Shown: positions 31,925 to 41,200 of the stretch, piece by piece
How positions within the stretch are numbered: position 1 is the first letter of the stretch
Layout: every line of letters begins with the position of its first letter
Assembly: GCA_008330645.1 (NCBI GenBank)
Contig: VLTN01000014.1
Location: 124,001 to 188,000, forward strand
Direction of reading: 5' to 3'
DNA: 64,000 nucleotides
Source: Cafeteria roenbergensis
Taxonomy: Eukaryota; Sar; Bigyra; Bicosoecida; Cafeteriaceae
Position numbers and translations under genes: made by a program
Notes under the pieces: generated by a model
The model's input: the letters and a program-made list of their open reading frames with translations, nothing else
What the model was told of the DNA's origin: nothing
Database searches by the model: none

Positions 31925-33238
31925 TCAGCTCTCCTCGCCCTGGGGCGTTTCGCGCTTCGGCACCGCTGCACACTGACGCCCCAGGATTACAGGCAACGGC
32001 CATGGGTCAGCCCTGACAGCCGACGCAAGCGCCTTGTGCTCGCGCTTGCTTCTCGCTGCGAAGGCAGACGCGCGCCCTGAGGACGACGTGAGGACCCAGA
32101 CTTGCGTCGTCGGCGGGTAGGGCCAGCCTGGAGGGAAACGGTGCTCCCCCACGCTCTCATTGACTGGGTTGACGATCGACATGCTTCCGTCAGCATCGCG
32201 CACTCTGACCAGCCGCCGCAGCTCGGCGAGCGAAAGCCGCTCCGACGCGAACACAAGCTCGAATTGCCTCATGCCGGTGAAAGCGACGTGCCGCGGTGCA
32301 AGCTCGGCGCCAGAAACAGCGGACGCCGCCGGGCTGGCGCACGCTGCGAGCCGCATCGCGTCACTCACGGCGAAGTGGCCCCCACGCTCTGCCGCCCTCA
32401 CGGCCTCGCGGACAAGCCGCGCTGCCTCTGACCTGCCCTCCGCGCTGGCCAGGAGCGCGCCGGCCCGGCCCGTGTGGAGTCTCATCCTGCTGAAGAGCTC
32501 CTCCACGTGGTTGGCCCGGATGGCAATGTCAGCGGCTGTGCTTCCCGGGTCCGGCCGCACGTCCATGAACCCCACACCGACAGCAAGCGGCATCTCGTCC
32601 TGCCACGAGAGCGGGGCCCAGGGCGGCACCAGTCCCACCCAGTCTGTCTGGCCCATTATCCCTGCAGCGGCGCCAGAAGCAGGAGCAGCATCGGCGCTGG
32701 GCACTGCGGGGGCGGCCGAAGATGCCGCCGCCGCTGGTGCGGCCGCGCTGGGGGTCCCCGGAGCAACTTGAGCATGGCGCGCCGTCCCTTGTCCCCGGAG
32801 CAGCCTCATCATCGCGTTGCTGGGGTTGGCGTAGCCGTACCCATCCCTGAAGGAGCGCTCGGACGGATTGTGTCCCAACAAAATGAGTCGCAGCGGCAGC
32901 TCGGGGCGATGCGGGCACGGCACTTCGCCGGCCACGCACGCGCCGCATACCGACTGTAGCCTCTCTCTGTACAGCCCCGCCCGCCCGGGCTGCTTCACGA
33001 CCAGCGGCAGGCCTCGGCCATCCGCGTCAGCCGGGGCAGTCCACCGGTCAAATCGCTTGGCCTCGTGTCCCTCCTCCCCGAGAACGCGCGGCAAAACCCG
33101 TACAAGCTCGCTGTGTCCGCATTCGTCGCCTTCGGGCTCCCGGGGCCGCTTGCGCCGAGCGAGGTGCGCGACGGCAACCGGCGCGCGAGGCTCCAAGGCA
33201 GCCTTCCCCCTGTACGCAAACTGGGCAAGCCTTTCCAT
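31925..33238 (-). CDS. Mismatch-specific uracil/thymine-DNA glycosylase (TDG/MUG family)
   Basis: Base-excision repair enzyme that removes U or T mispaired with G. Intronless, 437 residues from ATG 33238. An in-frame ATG at 33466 would add 76 unconserved residues and leave only 44 bp to the next gene. The active-site block LILLGHNPSERSF, with Asn124 equivalent to the catalytic Asn of GINPG, is followed by GYGYANPSNAMMRLL, matching MUG GHHFAGPGNRFW. A second block GVGFMDVRPDPGSTAADI follows an Ala-rich insert. Then HVAFTGMRQFELVF precedes the C-terminal motif VWVLTSSSGRAS, equivalent to MUG VLPSTSGAN. The order and spacing of the four blocks support the family. The Ala-rich insert after the first block is unusual. 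Confidence 0.82.
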   Translation of the reverse strand: MERLAQFAYRGKAALEPRAPVAVAHLARRKRPREPEGDECGHSELVRVLPRVLGEEGHEAKRFDRWTAPADADGRGLPLVVKQPGRAGLYRERLQSVCGACVAGEVPCPHRPELPLRLILLGHNPSERSFRDGYGYANPSNAMMRLLRGQGTARHAQVAPGTPSAAAPAAAASSAAPAVPSADAAPASGAAAGIMGQTDWVGLVPPWAPLSWQDEMPLAVGVGFMDVRPDPGSTAADIAIRANHVEELFSRMRLHTGRAGALLASAEGRSEAARLVREAVRAAERGGHFAVSDAMRLAACASPAASAVSGAELAPRHVAFTGMRQFELVFASERLSLAELRRLVRVRDADGSMSIVNPVNESVGEHRFPPGWPYPPTTQVWVLTSSSGRASAFAARSKREHKALASAVRADPWPLPVILGRQCAAVPKRETPQGEES

Positions 33239-33510
33239 TGTGTCGGTCGCAGTGTTGAGCAAAGTCGGTCGGGGAGGGCCGCCAGTGCGGCGTGCAAGGG
33301 GTGGCCGCGGCCTGAGCTGCAGCTGCTGCTTGGCAGCTTGGCGGCCGAGGGCAGAGTCAATGCGCATTTGCCAAGGCCACGCGCATTGGCTTCGCTGCCA
33401 GTCGCTGAACACACAGTATGCAGGCGCTGTCACGCTGGTGCCGACGGTACATGCTCCCTTGTTCATGCGCGCGCAGGTTCGAGCCAGTGTTCGGTGCCGC
33501 TGCTATTTTC

Positions 33511-34288
33511 CTACTCCTCCAGCCCCTCCACCACGAGCGGAGCAAACCCGTCCAGCGAGCTCGGCGACATGTCCGTGATCACAGGAGCGAACGGCATGGG
33601 GGCCGAAGCCGCCGCCTCCGCCATGGCGAGCATGTCCGCCTCGTAGGCGCTGCAGATGTGGCCGAAGCTGAACTTGCCAGAGATGAGCCACAGAGGCAGT
33701 TCGTGGATGACCTTGCTTCCGCAGATTTTGTGACCGTCGATGGAGCCGCACGCGTCCAGGCCCACCTTGATTTCGGCCTCGCGCGCGCTGCCTTCGAGCT
33801 CGAACGCCACCTGAACGCCCGCGTTGCCGAGCTTCGGGATATGCAGCGACAGGCCGGGGATGGGGTAGCTGCCCTCCTTGCCAAAGGTCAGACCACCAAT
33901 GGTGTGATGGATGTCTGCGTGGAATGGCGGGCGGAGGTGCTCGCGTGGTGCGGGCAGGGGAGTCAGCTCCCGCTGGCAAACGGCTGAATGCGAGTTGAGC
34001 CCGAGGCGCACTGCGGCAAGCAGTGACACGGTGGGACTCACGGAACTTGCTGTCCGTCACCGCCAGGCTCATGTGCGCGGGCATGGCGCACGGCTCGAAG
34101 TCCGCCTGCACGCCGATGTTGTCCAGGTGGAGGAAGTCGACCTCGCACTTGACGGACGCGCCGATGCGGCTGGTGTCGCTGCAGTGGCAGTGGCTCGGCA
34201 GGTGGCGATCGAGCTCGCTGCAGATGGACGCCCAGGCGGGCGCGGCCGCCATGGCGAGGGCCAGAGCCACGAGGACGAGCTTTGCCAT
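33511..34288 (-). CDS. Secreted 8-Cys protein, tandem family copy A
   Basis: Not a family I recognise. Two exons (34288-34042, 33914-33511) give 216 residues. A clear signal peptide (MAKLVLVALALAMAAAPAWA) is followed by a mature chain with eight cysteines and no membrane helix. Fixed landmarks shared with copies B and C are a CxC pair after the first Cys, EPCAMPAH, a PIPGLSL block, a GLDAC block, SGKFSFGHIC near the end and PMPFAPVI. Alternating hydrophobic residues suggest a beta-rich fold, possibly ligand binding, which is inference only. The single intron (127 bp) sits at phase 1 after codon 82, exactly as in B and C. Its last 190 or so coding bases are almost identical to copy B. The stop lies close behind the TDG/MUG gene. 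Confidence 0.85.
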
Positions 34289-34741
34289 CGGGCGGGTTCG
34301 GGAGCAGGAGGGACGGAGTGCGTTCGAGGCTGTGGAACGCGTACGTTGAAGCACGCGCACAAGCAGCAACGCAGCGCCAGCAGCTCTGCCGCCCCGCGGC
34401 ACGTTTGCGCGCATGCTCGTTGTGCACGCGCTTGCTGCGCCAGTCTCGGGTGCGGCGGCAGCCCCTTGCCCTCACACAAGCATTCGCCACACGGCCACCT
34501 TGCTGTGCGCAGTCACAAAAAAGGGTAGTAGTCGCTGGAGACCTTCGAGGCGCGGCAGCCTCCGCATAGCTCTGCGGCGGCGCAGATGTCGCGTGTTCGG
34601 CGGTATCGGCACCCCTGTCCACTTTGACGACCGCATGGATGTCCGTTCCTTCTGCCGTGGGGATATGCCGCGAGAGCCACCGCGTGGAGTCGTCGGAGCT
34701 CGTTCCAGGCGCCACGACACGCCAGGCATTGTCGCGGATGC
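34289..34741. promoter_or_regulatory. Spacer between family copies A and B
   Basis: 453 bp holding the promoter of copy A and the 3' flank of copy B. It shares no obvious long repeat with the B-C spacer. No other gene is seen. Confidence 0.45.
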
Positions 34742-35501
34742 TCACGCGTCCAGCCCCTCCACCACGAGCGGAGCAAACCCGTCCAGCGAGCTCGGCGACA
34801 TGTCCGTGATCACAGGAGCGAACGGCATGGGGGCCGAAGCCGCCGCCTCCGCCATGGCGAGCATGTCCGCCTCGTAGGCGCTGCAGATGTGGCCGAAGCT
34901 GAACTTGCCAGAGATGAGCCACAGAGGCAACTTGCTGATGACCTTGCTTCCGCAGACCTTGTGGCCGGCAATGGAGCCGCACGCGTCCAGGCCCACCTTG
35001 ACCTGTGCCGCCTTGGCGCTGCCCTGAAGCTGGAACGCCACCTGCACGCCCGCGTTGCCGAGCTTCGGGATATGCAGCGACAGGCCGGGGATGGGGTAGT
35101 TGCCCTCCTTGCCAAAGGTCAGGCCGGCAATCGTGTGGTGGACGTCTGCGCGGAAGGGCGGCAAGAGTTGCTCGCTGTGAGGCGATGAAGCTGCCGAGAG
35201 GAACGTCAACCGCGGCTCACGGCCATCGGCTGCTGCCCGGCCGCAGCGACTCACGGAACTTGCTGTCCGTCACCGCCAGACTCATGTGCGCGGGCATGGC
35301 GCACGGCGCAAAGTCCGCCTGCACGCCGATGTTGTCCAGGTGGAGGAAGTCGACCCCGCACTTGACGGACGCGCCGATGCGGCTGGTGTCGCTGCAGTGG
35401 CAGTGGCTCGGCAGGTGCGAGTTGAGCACAGAGCAGATGGACGCCCAGGCGGGCGCGGCCGCCATGGCGAGGGCCAGAGCCGCGAGGACGAGCTTTGCCA
35501 T
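34742..35501 (-). CDS. Secreted 8-Cys protein, tandem family copy B
   Basis: Closest relative of copy A, with the same length (216 residues) and the same exon lengths: 35501-35255 (247 bp) and 35145-34742 (404 bp). The intron is 109 bp at the same phase-1 position. The signal peptide is nearly identical to A (MAKLVLAALALAMAAAPAWA). All eight cysteines and the EPCAMPAH, PIPGLSL and APVI blocks are kept. Differences from A cluster in the middle of exon 2 (for example QGSAKAAQVK in place of EGSAREAEIK) and at the last residues. Introns and spacers differ while exons stay alike, which points to a recent duplication or conversion with selection on the protein. Function unknown. Confidence 0.85.
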
Positions 35502-35984
35502 CGGGCAAGGCAAGGTCGGGGAGGAGTGCGTTCGGCCGGCCGCGAGAAGGCGCAGGTTGAACTCGCAACAATGTTGAACAGAACCCGCTTGGCTCTGCCC
35601 GTTCTGCGGCTAGCATTGGCCTGCCTGGCCGAAACGTGCGCCCCCGCTCGCGACTCTGGGGCTGACTCTCCCAATCTCAAGCCGAATGGGCGTGTGCTTG
35701 CTTCTGCTCAGGCTGGTCTGGAGGGCGCCAGGGGACAAGGGCACGCACGCCAAGCACGCGACACGCGCGGGGGGCCACTGGGGCAGCAAAGGCTCGAGGG
35801 CAGGCATTCCCTGCACGATCTGCTGCTCGCCCGAACAGACCCGTTCGGCCACGGAAGGCCGGAAAGCAAGGCGCGACGAACATGGCGTGATCGCCGGTGC
35901 GCAGACTCGCGCGGCTGAGCGCCAGTGGGAGAGGATGCGACCCCGTGAAATCCGGCCGCTGGGCCAAACGGCCCCCACGCACAA
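35502..35984. promoter_or_regulatory. Spacer between family copies B and C
   Basis: 483 bp with the promoter of copy B and the 3' flank of copy C. No gene or repeat is recognised. Confidence 0.45.
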
Positions 35985-36821
35985 CTAGTGGGTGGTGGCG
36001 TTGACGCCTGCCTTGAAAGGCGCTGCGCCGCGCAGGCGCGGAGACACACGGTCCATGATCACCGGGGCAAAGGGCATGGGTGCGGCTCCGCCTGACCGCA
36101 GCGCGGCCTGGTACGCGGGATAGGTGCTGCAAATGTCTCCGAAGTCGAACGTGCCGGTGATGAGCCACACAGGGAGTTCGCTGAGGATTGAGCTGCCGCA
36201 CTCGTATTCGCCCTCCACGTCGATGCAGGCGTCCAGGCCAAGCTTGAGCTCGACGGCATCGAGGTTGCCGTCCATTTCAATGGCAGCTTGGATGCCTGCG
36301 TCTCCGACGAACGGAATATCCAGCGAGAGCCCCGGGATGGGGATGTCCGAATCCTCGCCAAAAGTAACGCCGCCGATCGTGTAGTGAATGCCTGCGAGCG
36401 AGCAATGGGCGCGACGCGCGACAAACGCAGTCACAGCGCATCGGACGGGGCCGCGCTGGGCAGCGCGGGGGGGCGAGCGCTGGGCGGCGGGGGAGCGCTG
36501 GGCAGGGCGGGGGAGCGCTGGGCAGGGCGGGGGAGCGCTGGCGGGATTGGCGCTCGAGTGGTGGTGGATCTCACCGAAGTCTGCATCCGAGACGGCGATG
36601 CTCAGGTGTGCGGGCATGGCGCACGGCTCGAACGAAACCTGGAAGTCGATCTCATCCAGGTACAGGAAGTCGATTTCGCAGTCGATGACCGCTCCGTAGG
36701 TTCCGTCCGACGTGCAAGGGCACCAGCTGGGCAGGTAAGGCTCCATGACGTCGCAGACGGTTGCGAAGGCAGGCGCAGCCATGGCCGCTGCGAGCAGCAT
36801 GGCGAGAGCAAGCTTGGCCAT
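35985..36821 (-). CDS. Secreted 8-Cys protein, diverged family copy C
   Basis: Older paralogue of A and B: 217 residues from exons 36821-36575 (247 bp, identical length to A and B) and 36391-35985. Signal peptide MAKLALAMLLAAAMAAPAFA. The same eight cysteines, CxC pair, EPCAMPAH, PIPGLSL, GLDAC and PMPFAPVI landmarks are kept, but most other positions differ and acidic residues are more frequent (for example EIDFLYLDEIDF). The intron keeps the phase-1 site and carries a G-rich 20 bp minisatellite. Conservation of the cysteine frame with drift elsewhere is typical of secreted domains under structural constraint. Function is unknown. Confidence 0.82.
   Translation of the reverse strand: MAKLALAMLLAAAMAAPAFATVCDVMEPYLPSWCPCTSDGTYGAVIDCEIDFLYLDEIDFQVSFEPCAMPAHLSIAVSDADFGEIHHHSSANPASAPPPCPALPRPAQRSPAAQRSPPRAAQRGPVRCAVTAFVARRAHCSLAGIHYTIGGVTFGEDSDIPIPGLSLDIPFVGDAGIQAAIEMDGNLDAVELKLGLDACIDVEGEYECGSSILSELPVWLITGTFDFGDICSTYPAYQAALRSGGAAPMPFAPVIMDRVSPRLRGAAPFKAGVNATTH
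36454..36545. repeat. G-rich minisatellite in copy C intron
   Basis: About three to four imperfect copies of a 20 bp unit of the form GGGCAGGGCGGGGGAGCGCT lie inside the intron of family copy C. The G-runs could form quadruplexes on the plus strand. Confidence 0.8.
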
Positions 36822-37579
36822 CGTGGTCACGGAATCGAGCCGGGCTGAGGGCAAGGGAGTGCGCGTTTGGCGGGCGTGCTGGATGCGCATCACTCGTCGG
36901 GCTCTAGCGCGCAGAGCATGGCCGGCCCTGCACCAGTGAGTCGCACGGAGCTTGCGCAGCGAAGATCGATCGTCCAGCTTGCGCACGGCCTGGCGGCCGA
37001 CGAAAGTGACAACCCGGTTGCCCGGACAACGAGGCGTCGGGTCGGCCGCCCCGCGCGCCTCAGTCTGCAGCTTGCGAGTCTCGAGACTCCGCGCTGACAT
37101 GGCTTCGGAGCTGGGCGTGTCTGCAACTGCCCCGCACTGCGGCGCCGTAGCGCTTGGGCTCACGTATTGAGCAACCGAGGGGCAAATCGAGCGGATGCAT
37201 ACGCTGCTACGAGGGATGCGGCGGCCACGGCAGGCCCAGCCCGTCAAGCCGTGCGCTTGACGCCGCAGCCTCGTTTGGCCGGGGGTGGTGGCGCATTCAA
37301 GTTTGCGCATCAATCACACATGGTGACACGTGTTTTCGCCCCCCCCCCCAACGATGTTCATTCGTCACACATCCGGCGGGCGCTTGCTACGAGGCCGCCT
37401 CGACGCGACGCGCCTCGGCCCATTCGGCCTTTGCACTTTTGATCTGAGAAAAGACACTTGAAAGGCTGGCGGGAGCAAGCTCAACTCCACGCCTCGCAAG
37501 CCACTGCAGCCACCCCTGTCGGGATCGCGCAGCCCAGACCCAGCCGGCAACGCGCCAACGCCAGCCGCGCAGGGCCACT
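36822..37579. promoter_or_regulatory. Spacer upstream of copy C
   Basis: 758 bp containing the promoter of copy C and the 3' flank of the YqgF-domain gene, with a C11 run at about 37339-37349. I find no supported coding region in it. Confidence 0.45.
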
Positions 37580-40500
37580 TCACGCACGATCGTCGGGCAC
37601 ATCGTCTGCGGCGAGAGGGGGAGGGGTCTGTCTCGCCGGCCGGCGCCTCCGCCTGCCTTGTGTGCGGCGGGCAGCAGGTGTGGTCGCGAATGGCGAAAAC
37701 ACGTTGCCCTCCTCGTCGACGGTCATCGCTTCGCGGCGCTGGGATGCAGCTGCCCGTATCCGCTGCTCTTCCTCGTCGGCATCGGCGCCAACGATGCTAT
37801 CCACCACGGAGCGCCCGGTTCGCTGGAACTGGGCCTCGAAGCTTTCGCCGTCCCTTGCTGGCCGAGAGCCGTCAGGGGCTGCTCCGTCCGCGTCACCCTC
37901 GCTTGCTCGCGCTGTCTCAGCCCACTGTTCGTAAACCTCAGCGTGCGGGAGCGACCGGGGCGCCCGTGGCGCGTCGCCGGGCCTGAACGGCTTCTCCTGC
38001 GGGGGAGGGGATGTGATGGGCGTCCGGCTTCCGCCCCTGAGCGACGAGCTCACAGCGCCTGCAAGGCTTGCCCAGGCCGAGCTGCCGCTTGCTGCCGCGA
38101 ACTCAACGCCGTGGAGCACGTCTGCGCCAACCCCAACATCGTCGCTCCACTCCCCTGCCTCCTCGCTGCCACGGGTCTCGCCATCCTCCTCCTCCGTAGC
38201 ATCGCCCCAACCCTCCAGGTCGCTGTCCGTAGTGTCAGGAGCCATGCCCATATCCGCCAGAATGTCGCGAGCGATGCGGTCCGCCGCCGTGCCCTGCCCG
38301 CCCGGCCCGCTCACCAGGCCTGCCTGCTGCATCAGCTCCTCGATGCTCGCGTCCTCCAGCTCACCAGCGGTCATCGACTGGCTGCCAGGGAAGCCGCCCG
38401 CGCCGCCTCCCGCGTCGCTCTCGCTGCCTCCGGCCTCGGCCTCGGCCGCTAGCTGCGCCGCCACCTCGCGCACCCGGGCGCGCACCCGGCGACGCTCCGC
38501 GCTATCCATTCCGCTGGCGTCCGCGTCGGGACTCGACTCTGCCACCGCGTCAGCAGGCTGTCCATGGGCTCCGGGCCCGAGTGCCGCAACTGCCTCGGCT
38601 GCCCCGCGGCCCGGCGCACCGTCAGCAGCGGCGCCCTCCCCTGCCGCCGCTGCTTGCGCCTCGAGGAACTTCCTGTCTGCAGCACGGATGGCAGCGCCGA
38701 CCGAACGCTCCCCCACGCTGCTCCGAAGCCACCCAGCTCCCCCCAGAAGCATCGCTCGGCGGCTCTGCCGGGCGGGTGAGCGTTCCGCTGGCCTGCCCTC
38801 CGACGAAGGGTGGTCCGCCAGGGAGCCAGGCGTCGCCCCTGGAGCGACGCTGCGACGGTGCTTCTGCGACGCTTGCCGGTGCGAGGCCCCGCCAGGCCCG
38901 TCGCCGCCAGCGTCAGTACCTACGGAGCCATTGGCACCGGCGCCGTGACCGGCGCCATCACCATGGCCATGGCCACCGCGCCAGGCTTCACCAGCAGGGC
39001 CGCCATTCGCACCGCCCAAGGCAGCCCGGCCACTCGCGGCATCCGCTCCAGCAGCACCACCGCTCGCCTTGAGCTGGCCGCCCTCGCCGCCGGCGCGGCG
39101 GCCCAGGCCGGCGTCCCGAGCCCCGCCCACTCCACCCGCCCGGTCGCCCGTCGCACTGGCGCTCTGCTTGGTCAGGTCCCACAGACCAGCGTCCACCACG
39201 GGCAGCTCCCGGCTGAGGGCCCCGCGCCTCTTCCGAGCCGCCACGTCGGCGAAGCTGACGTCCACCCCTGCCCCCAAGTAGGGGCTCGGAGACGACTGCC
39301 CCGAGACGCGGCCGGCAGAGCCAAAGGCCCCAAGCCCCGCAAACGCACTGTCGTCGTCAGCAGCCACCGCTGCGGCGTCGGCAGCCGCGTGCACGATGTC
39401 CTGGAGCGGGTTCGCCGGCAGAGCCCTGGAGGATACAGCTCTGCCGACCCCAATGGCCCGCTGGAGCGCCTCTGACGGGGCCGTTCCCTCGCCTCTGGCG
39501 CGGCGGGACTCCATCGTCCGAGCCTTGGACTTGACTCGCTTGAGGTCCTTCACCCGATCAGAGCGTCTCTCGGGGGAGACAGCCGACGTCGGCACGAGCC
39601 GGGCTGGAAAGAGGGCTTCGTCGCTCTCGCTGGTGTCGCCAGAAGCGCGGCCGTAGTCGTCTTCCATCGAGTCCGCCTCGCTGCCCCAGCTGCCGAGCTC
39701 TGCCGCGGCAGAGCTGGCGCGTGCGGCGCCGCCGTCGAAGCCGCGGTCGGGATCAAAGTCTTCCTCCAGCAAGGGGTCGATCCCCGCTGGCCCGCGGCCC
39801 TTGCCGCGAGCTCTGCCGCGGCTGGTTGCTGGCCCGTCTGGCATGCTCATGGCAGCCCATTGCGCGAGCGGGGTGCCGCCGTCGCTCTCCGGCGACGAGT
39901 CAAGCGGGGGGTGGTCGGGGCCGTCAGAGGCGTGGCCGTCGTGGCGGAAGTGGCCCTCCGCTGCCGCCTGGCGCTGCGCTGAGCCGGCGCCCTGCTCCCG
40001 CTGGGAGGCGGCATCGAGAGCGCGCAGCCTGGCCACGAAGGACTCGAGGAAGACGCGAGCAGCCACGCCGTCCACACGGCGGGTTGCCCCCTCCCCGAGG
40101 GTGACGCTCTTGCCGTCACCAGCGTGGCGCTTCCACCGGCCAGCGGCGTGCGGGCCCCTGGAAGCGGCCCGGCGCTCGCCAACTTCGAGGCGGAGCTGGC
40201 GGCGGGCCTCCGCGCTGGACCCGGTCTCGTCAGCCACGGTCACGGGCACGGCCAATCCCTCAAATCCGCAGAGGATCCTGAGGAAGCGGGCTGTGCGGGC
40301 GCGGGCCGCGGAAGTATCGCCCGGCCCGCCAAGGGGCACGCCCACAACGATGCCGGTCACGCCGTGCTTCCGCACCAAGGAGGATATAGACTGGAGCAGC
40401 CCGGCGTGCGCGCGGGCCTCGGGGTCGGCCTCATTCGCCGGTGCCGCGTATCGCGCGGAGCCTTGGTGGGTCTCGGCACCGCCAGCCGCGCCGGCCTGGA

Positions 40501-40879
40501 TGGCGGCGAGTGGCTGCCGTGTGCGCAGCGCCTTGAGGTCACGAAACCGATCCGCATCGTAGTCGCACAATGCCACCCCGCACTTGGCCTCGCCATAATC
40601 GATTGCAAGCAAAACTCGGGGCGTGTGCGCCGCTGGTCGGGCCTTGCTGGCCGCCCCCTGCGCGTCCCTGGCCCAACGCCGCGAGCTGGATGCAGACTTC
40701 CACGATTCCTTTGCCCTGGATGCGTCACCAGCACGCGCGACTTCCAGGTACGCCGGAGGCTGAAAGCGCGACGACGCGCTCGTGTTTCGAGGGAGCGTTG
40801 GCGGTGCCGCACGAGGAGCATGCGCCGTCAGCGCAGCCCGAACGAACTCCTTCGCATTGACCAACCGAGCCCTGGCCAT
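37580..40879 (-). CDS. RuvX/YqgF-fold (RNase H-like) nuclease domain with about 800-residue acidic low-complexity tail
   Basis: Intronless, 1099 residues. The YqgF domain occupies about residues 87-275. It has LLAIDYGEAKCGVALCD with catalytic Asp94, GIVVGVPLGG, VADETGSSAEA with second acidic residue Asp217, and a final VDGVAARVFLESF matching the family DslAA motif. Bacterial YqgF processes the 16S rRNA 5' end or resolves junctions, and organellar homologues exist in algae and protists. The first about 45 residues are basic and Ala-rich, compatible with mitochondrial import (inference). From about residue 330 onward the chain is disordered, very rich in Asp, Glu, Ala, Ser and Gly. The start is ATG 40879; the frame upstream has no ATG. 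I see no second domain in the tail. Confidence 0.78.
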   Translation of the reverse strand: MARARLVNAKEFVRAALTAHAPRAAPPTLPRNTSASSRFQPPAYLEVARAGDASRAKESWKSASSSRRWARDAQGAASKARPAAHTPRVLLAIDYGEAKCGVALCDYDADRFRDLKALRTRQPLAAIQAGAAGGAETHQGSARYAAPANEADPEARAHAGLLQSISSLVRKHGVTGIVVGVPLGGPGDTSAARARTARFLRILCGFEGLAVPVTVADETGSSAEARRQLRLEVGERRAASRGPHAAGRWKRHAGDGKSVTLGEGATRRVDGVAARVFLESFVARLRALDAASQREQGAGSAQRQAAAEGHFRHDGHASDGPDHPPLDSSPESDGGTPLAQWAAMSMPDGPATSRGRARGKGRGPAGIDPLLEEDFDPDRGFDGGAARASSAAAELGSWGSEADSMEDDYGRASGDTSESDEALFPARLVPTSAVSPERRSDRVKDLKRVKSKARTMESRRARGEGTAPSEALQRAIGVGRAVSSRALPANPLQDIVHAAADAAAVAADDDSAFAGLGAFGSAGRVSGQSSPSPYLGAGVDVSFADVAARKRRGALSRELPVVDAGLWDLTKQSASATGDRAGGVGGARDAGLGRRAGGEGGQLKASGGAAGADAASGRAALGGANGGPAGEAWRGGHGHGDGAGHGAGANGSVGTDAGGDGPGGASHRQASQKHRRSVAPGATPGSLADHPSSEGRPAERSPARQSRRAMLLGGAGWLRSSVGERSVGAAIRAADRKFLEAQAAAAGEGAAADGAPGRGAAEAVAALGPGAHGQPADAVAESSPDADASGMDSAERRRVRARVREVAAQLAAEAEAGGSESDAGGGAGGFPGSQSMTAGELEDASIEELMQQAGLVSGPGGQGTAADRIARDILADMGMAPDTTDSDLEGWGDATEEEDGETRGSEEAGEWSDDVGVGADVLHGVEFAAASGSSAWASLAGAVSSSLRGGSRTPITSPPPQEKPFRPGDAPRAPRSLPHAEVYEQWAETARASEGDADGAAPDGSRPARDGESFEAQFQRTGRSVVDSIVGADADEEEQRIRAAASQRREAMTVDEEGNVFSPFATTPAARRTQGRRRRRPARQTPPPLAADDVPDDRA

Positions 40880-41200
40880 GACTGCCGGAGGGGTGGGGGT
40901 GAGGGAGACAGCGCGGCGCGTCCCAGGCGATGAGGGAGGCGCAGCGACGAGGAGCAGAGCTGACGCACTCTTCCGGCAAGAGTGTTGCGACCGCCGCCAG
41001 AGACGCACACCCCGCCCCCCTGGCCTCGCGAAGAGTCGAGAACGTGGCTGCTGCTTGACGCCCTACGGCCAGAGTGCGGACGGGAAAACGTGTGCTGTGT
41101 GTAAAGGCGAGTGCCTGAGGCGGAGTCTGGCGCTTGCGGATTGATTGGTTGGTTCCGCACGCCACGCAGTCGGGAGCACCTTGCGCATCGAGCCGGCACC
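40880..41200. promoter_or_regulatory. Spacer upstream of the YqgF-domain gene
   Basis: 321 bp between the YqgF start codon and the stop of the PTP-like gene. It is presumably a promoter plus a 3' UTR. Nothing distinctive. Confidence 0.45.
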
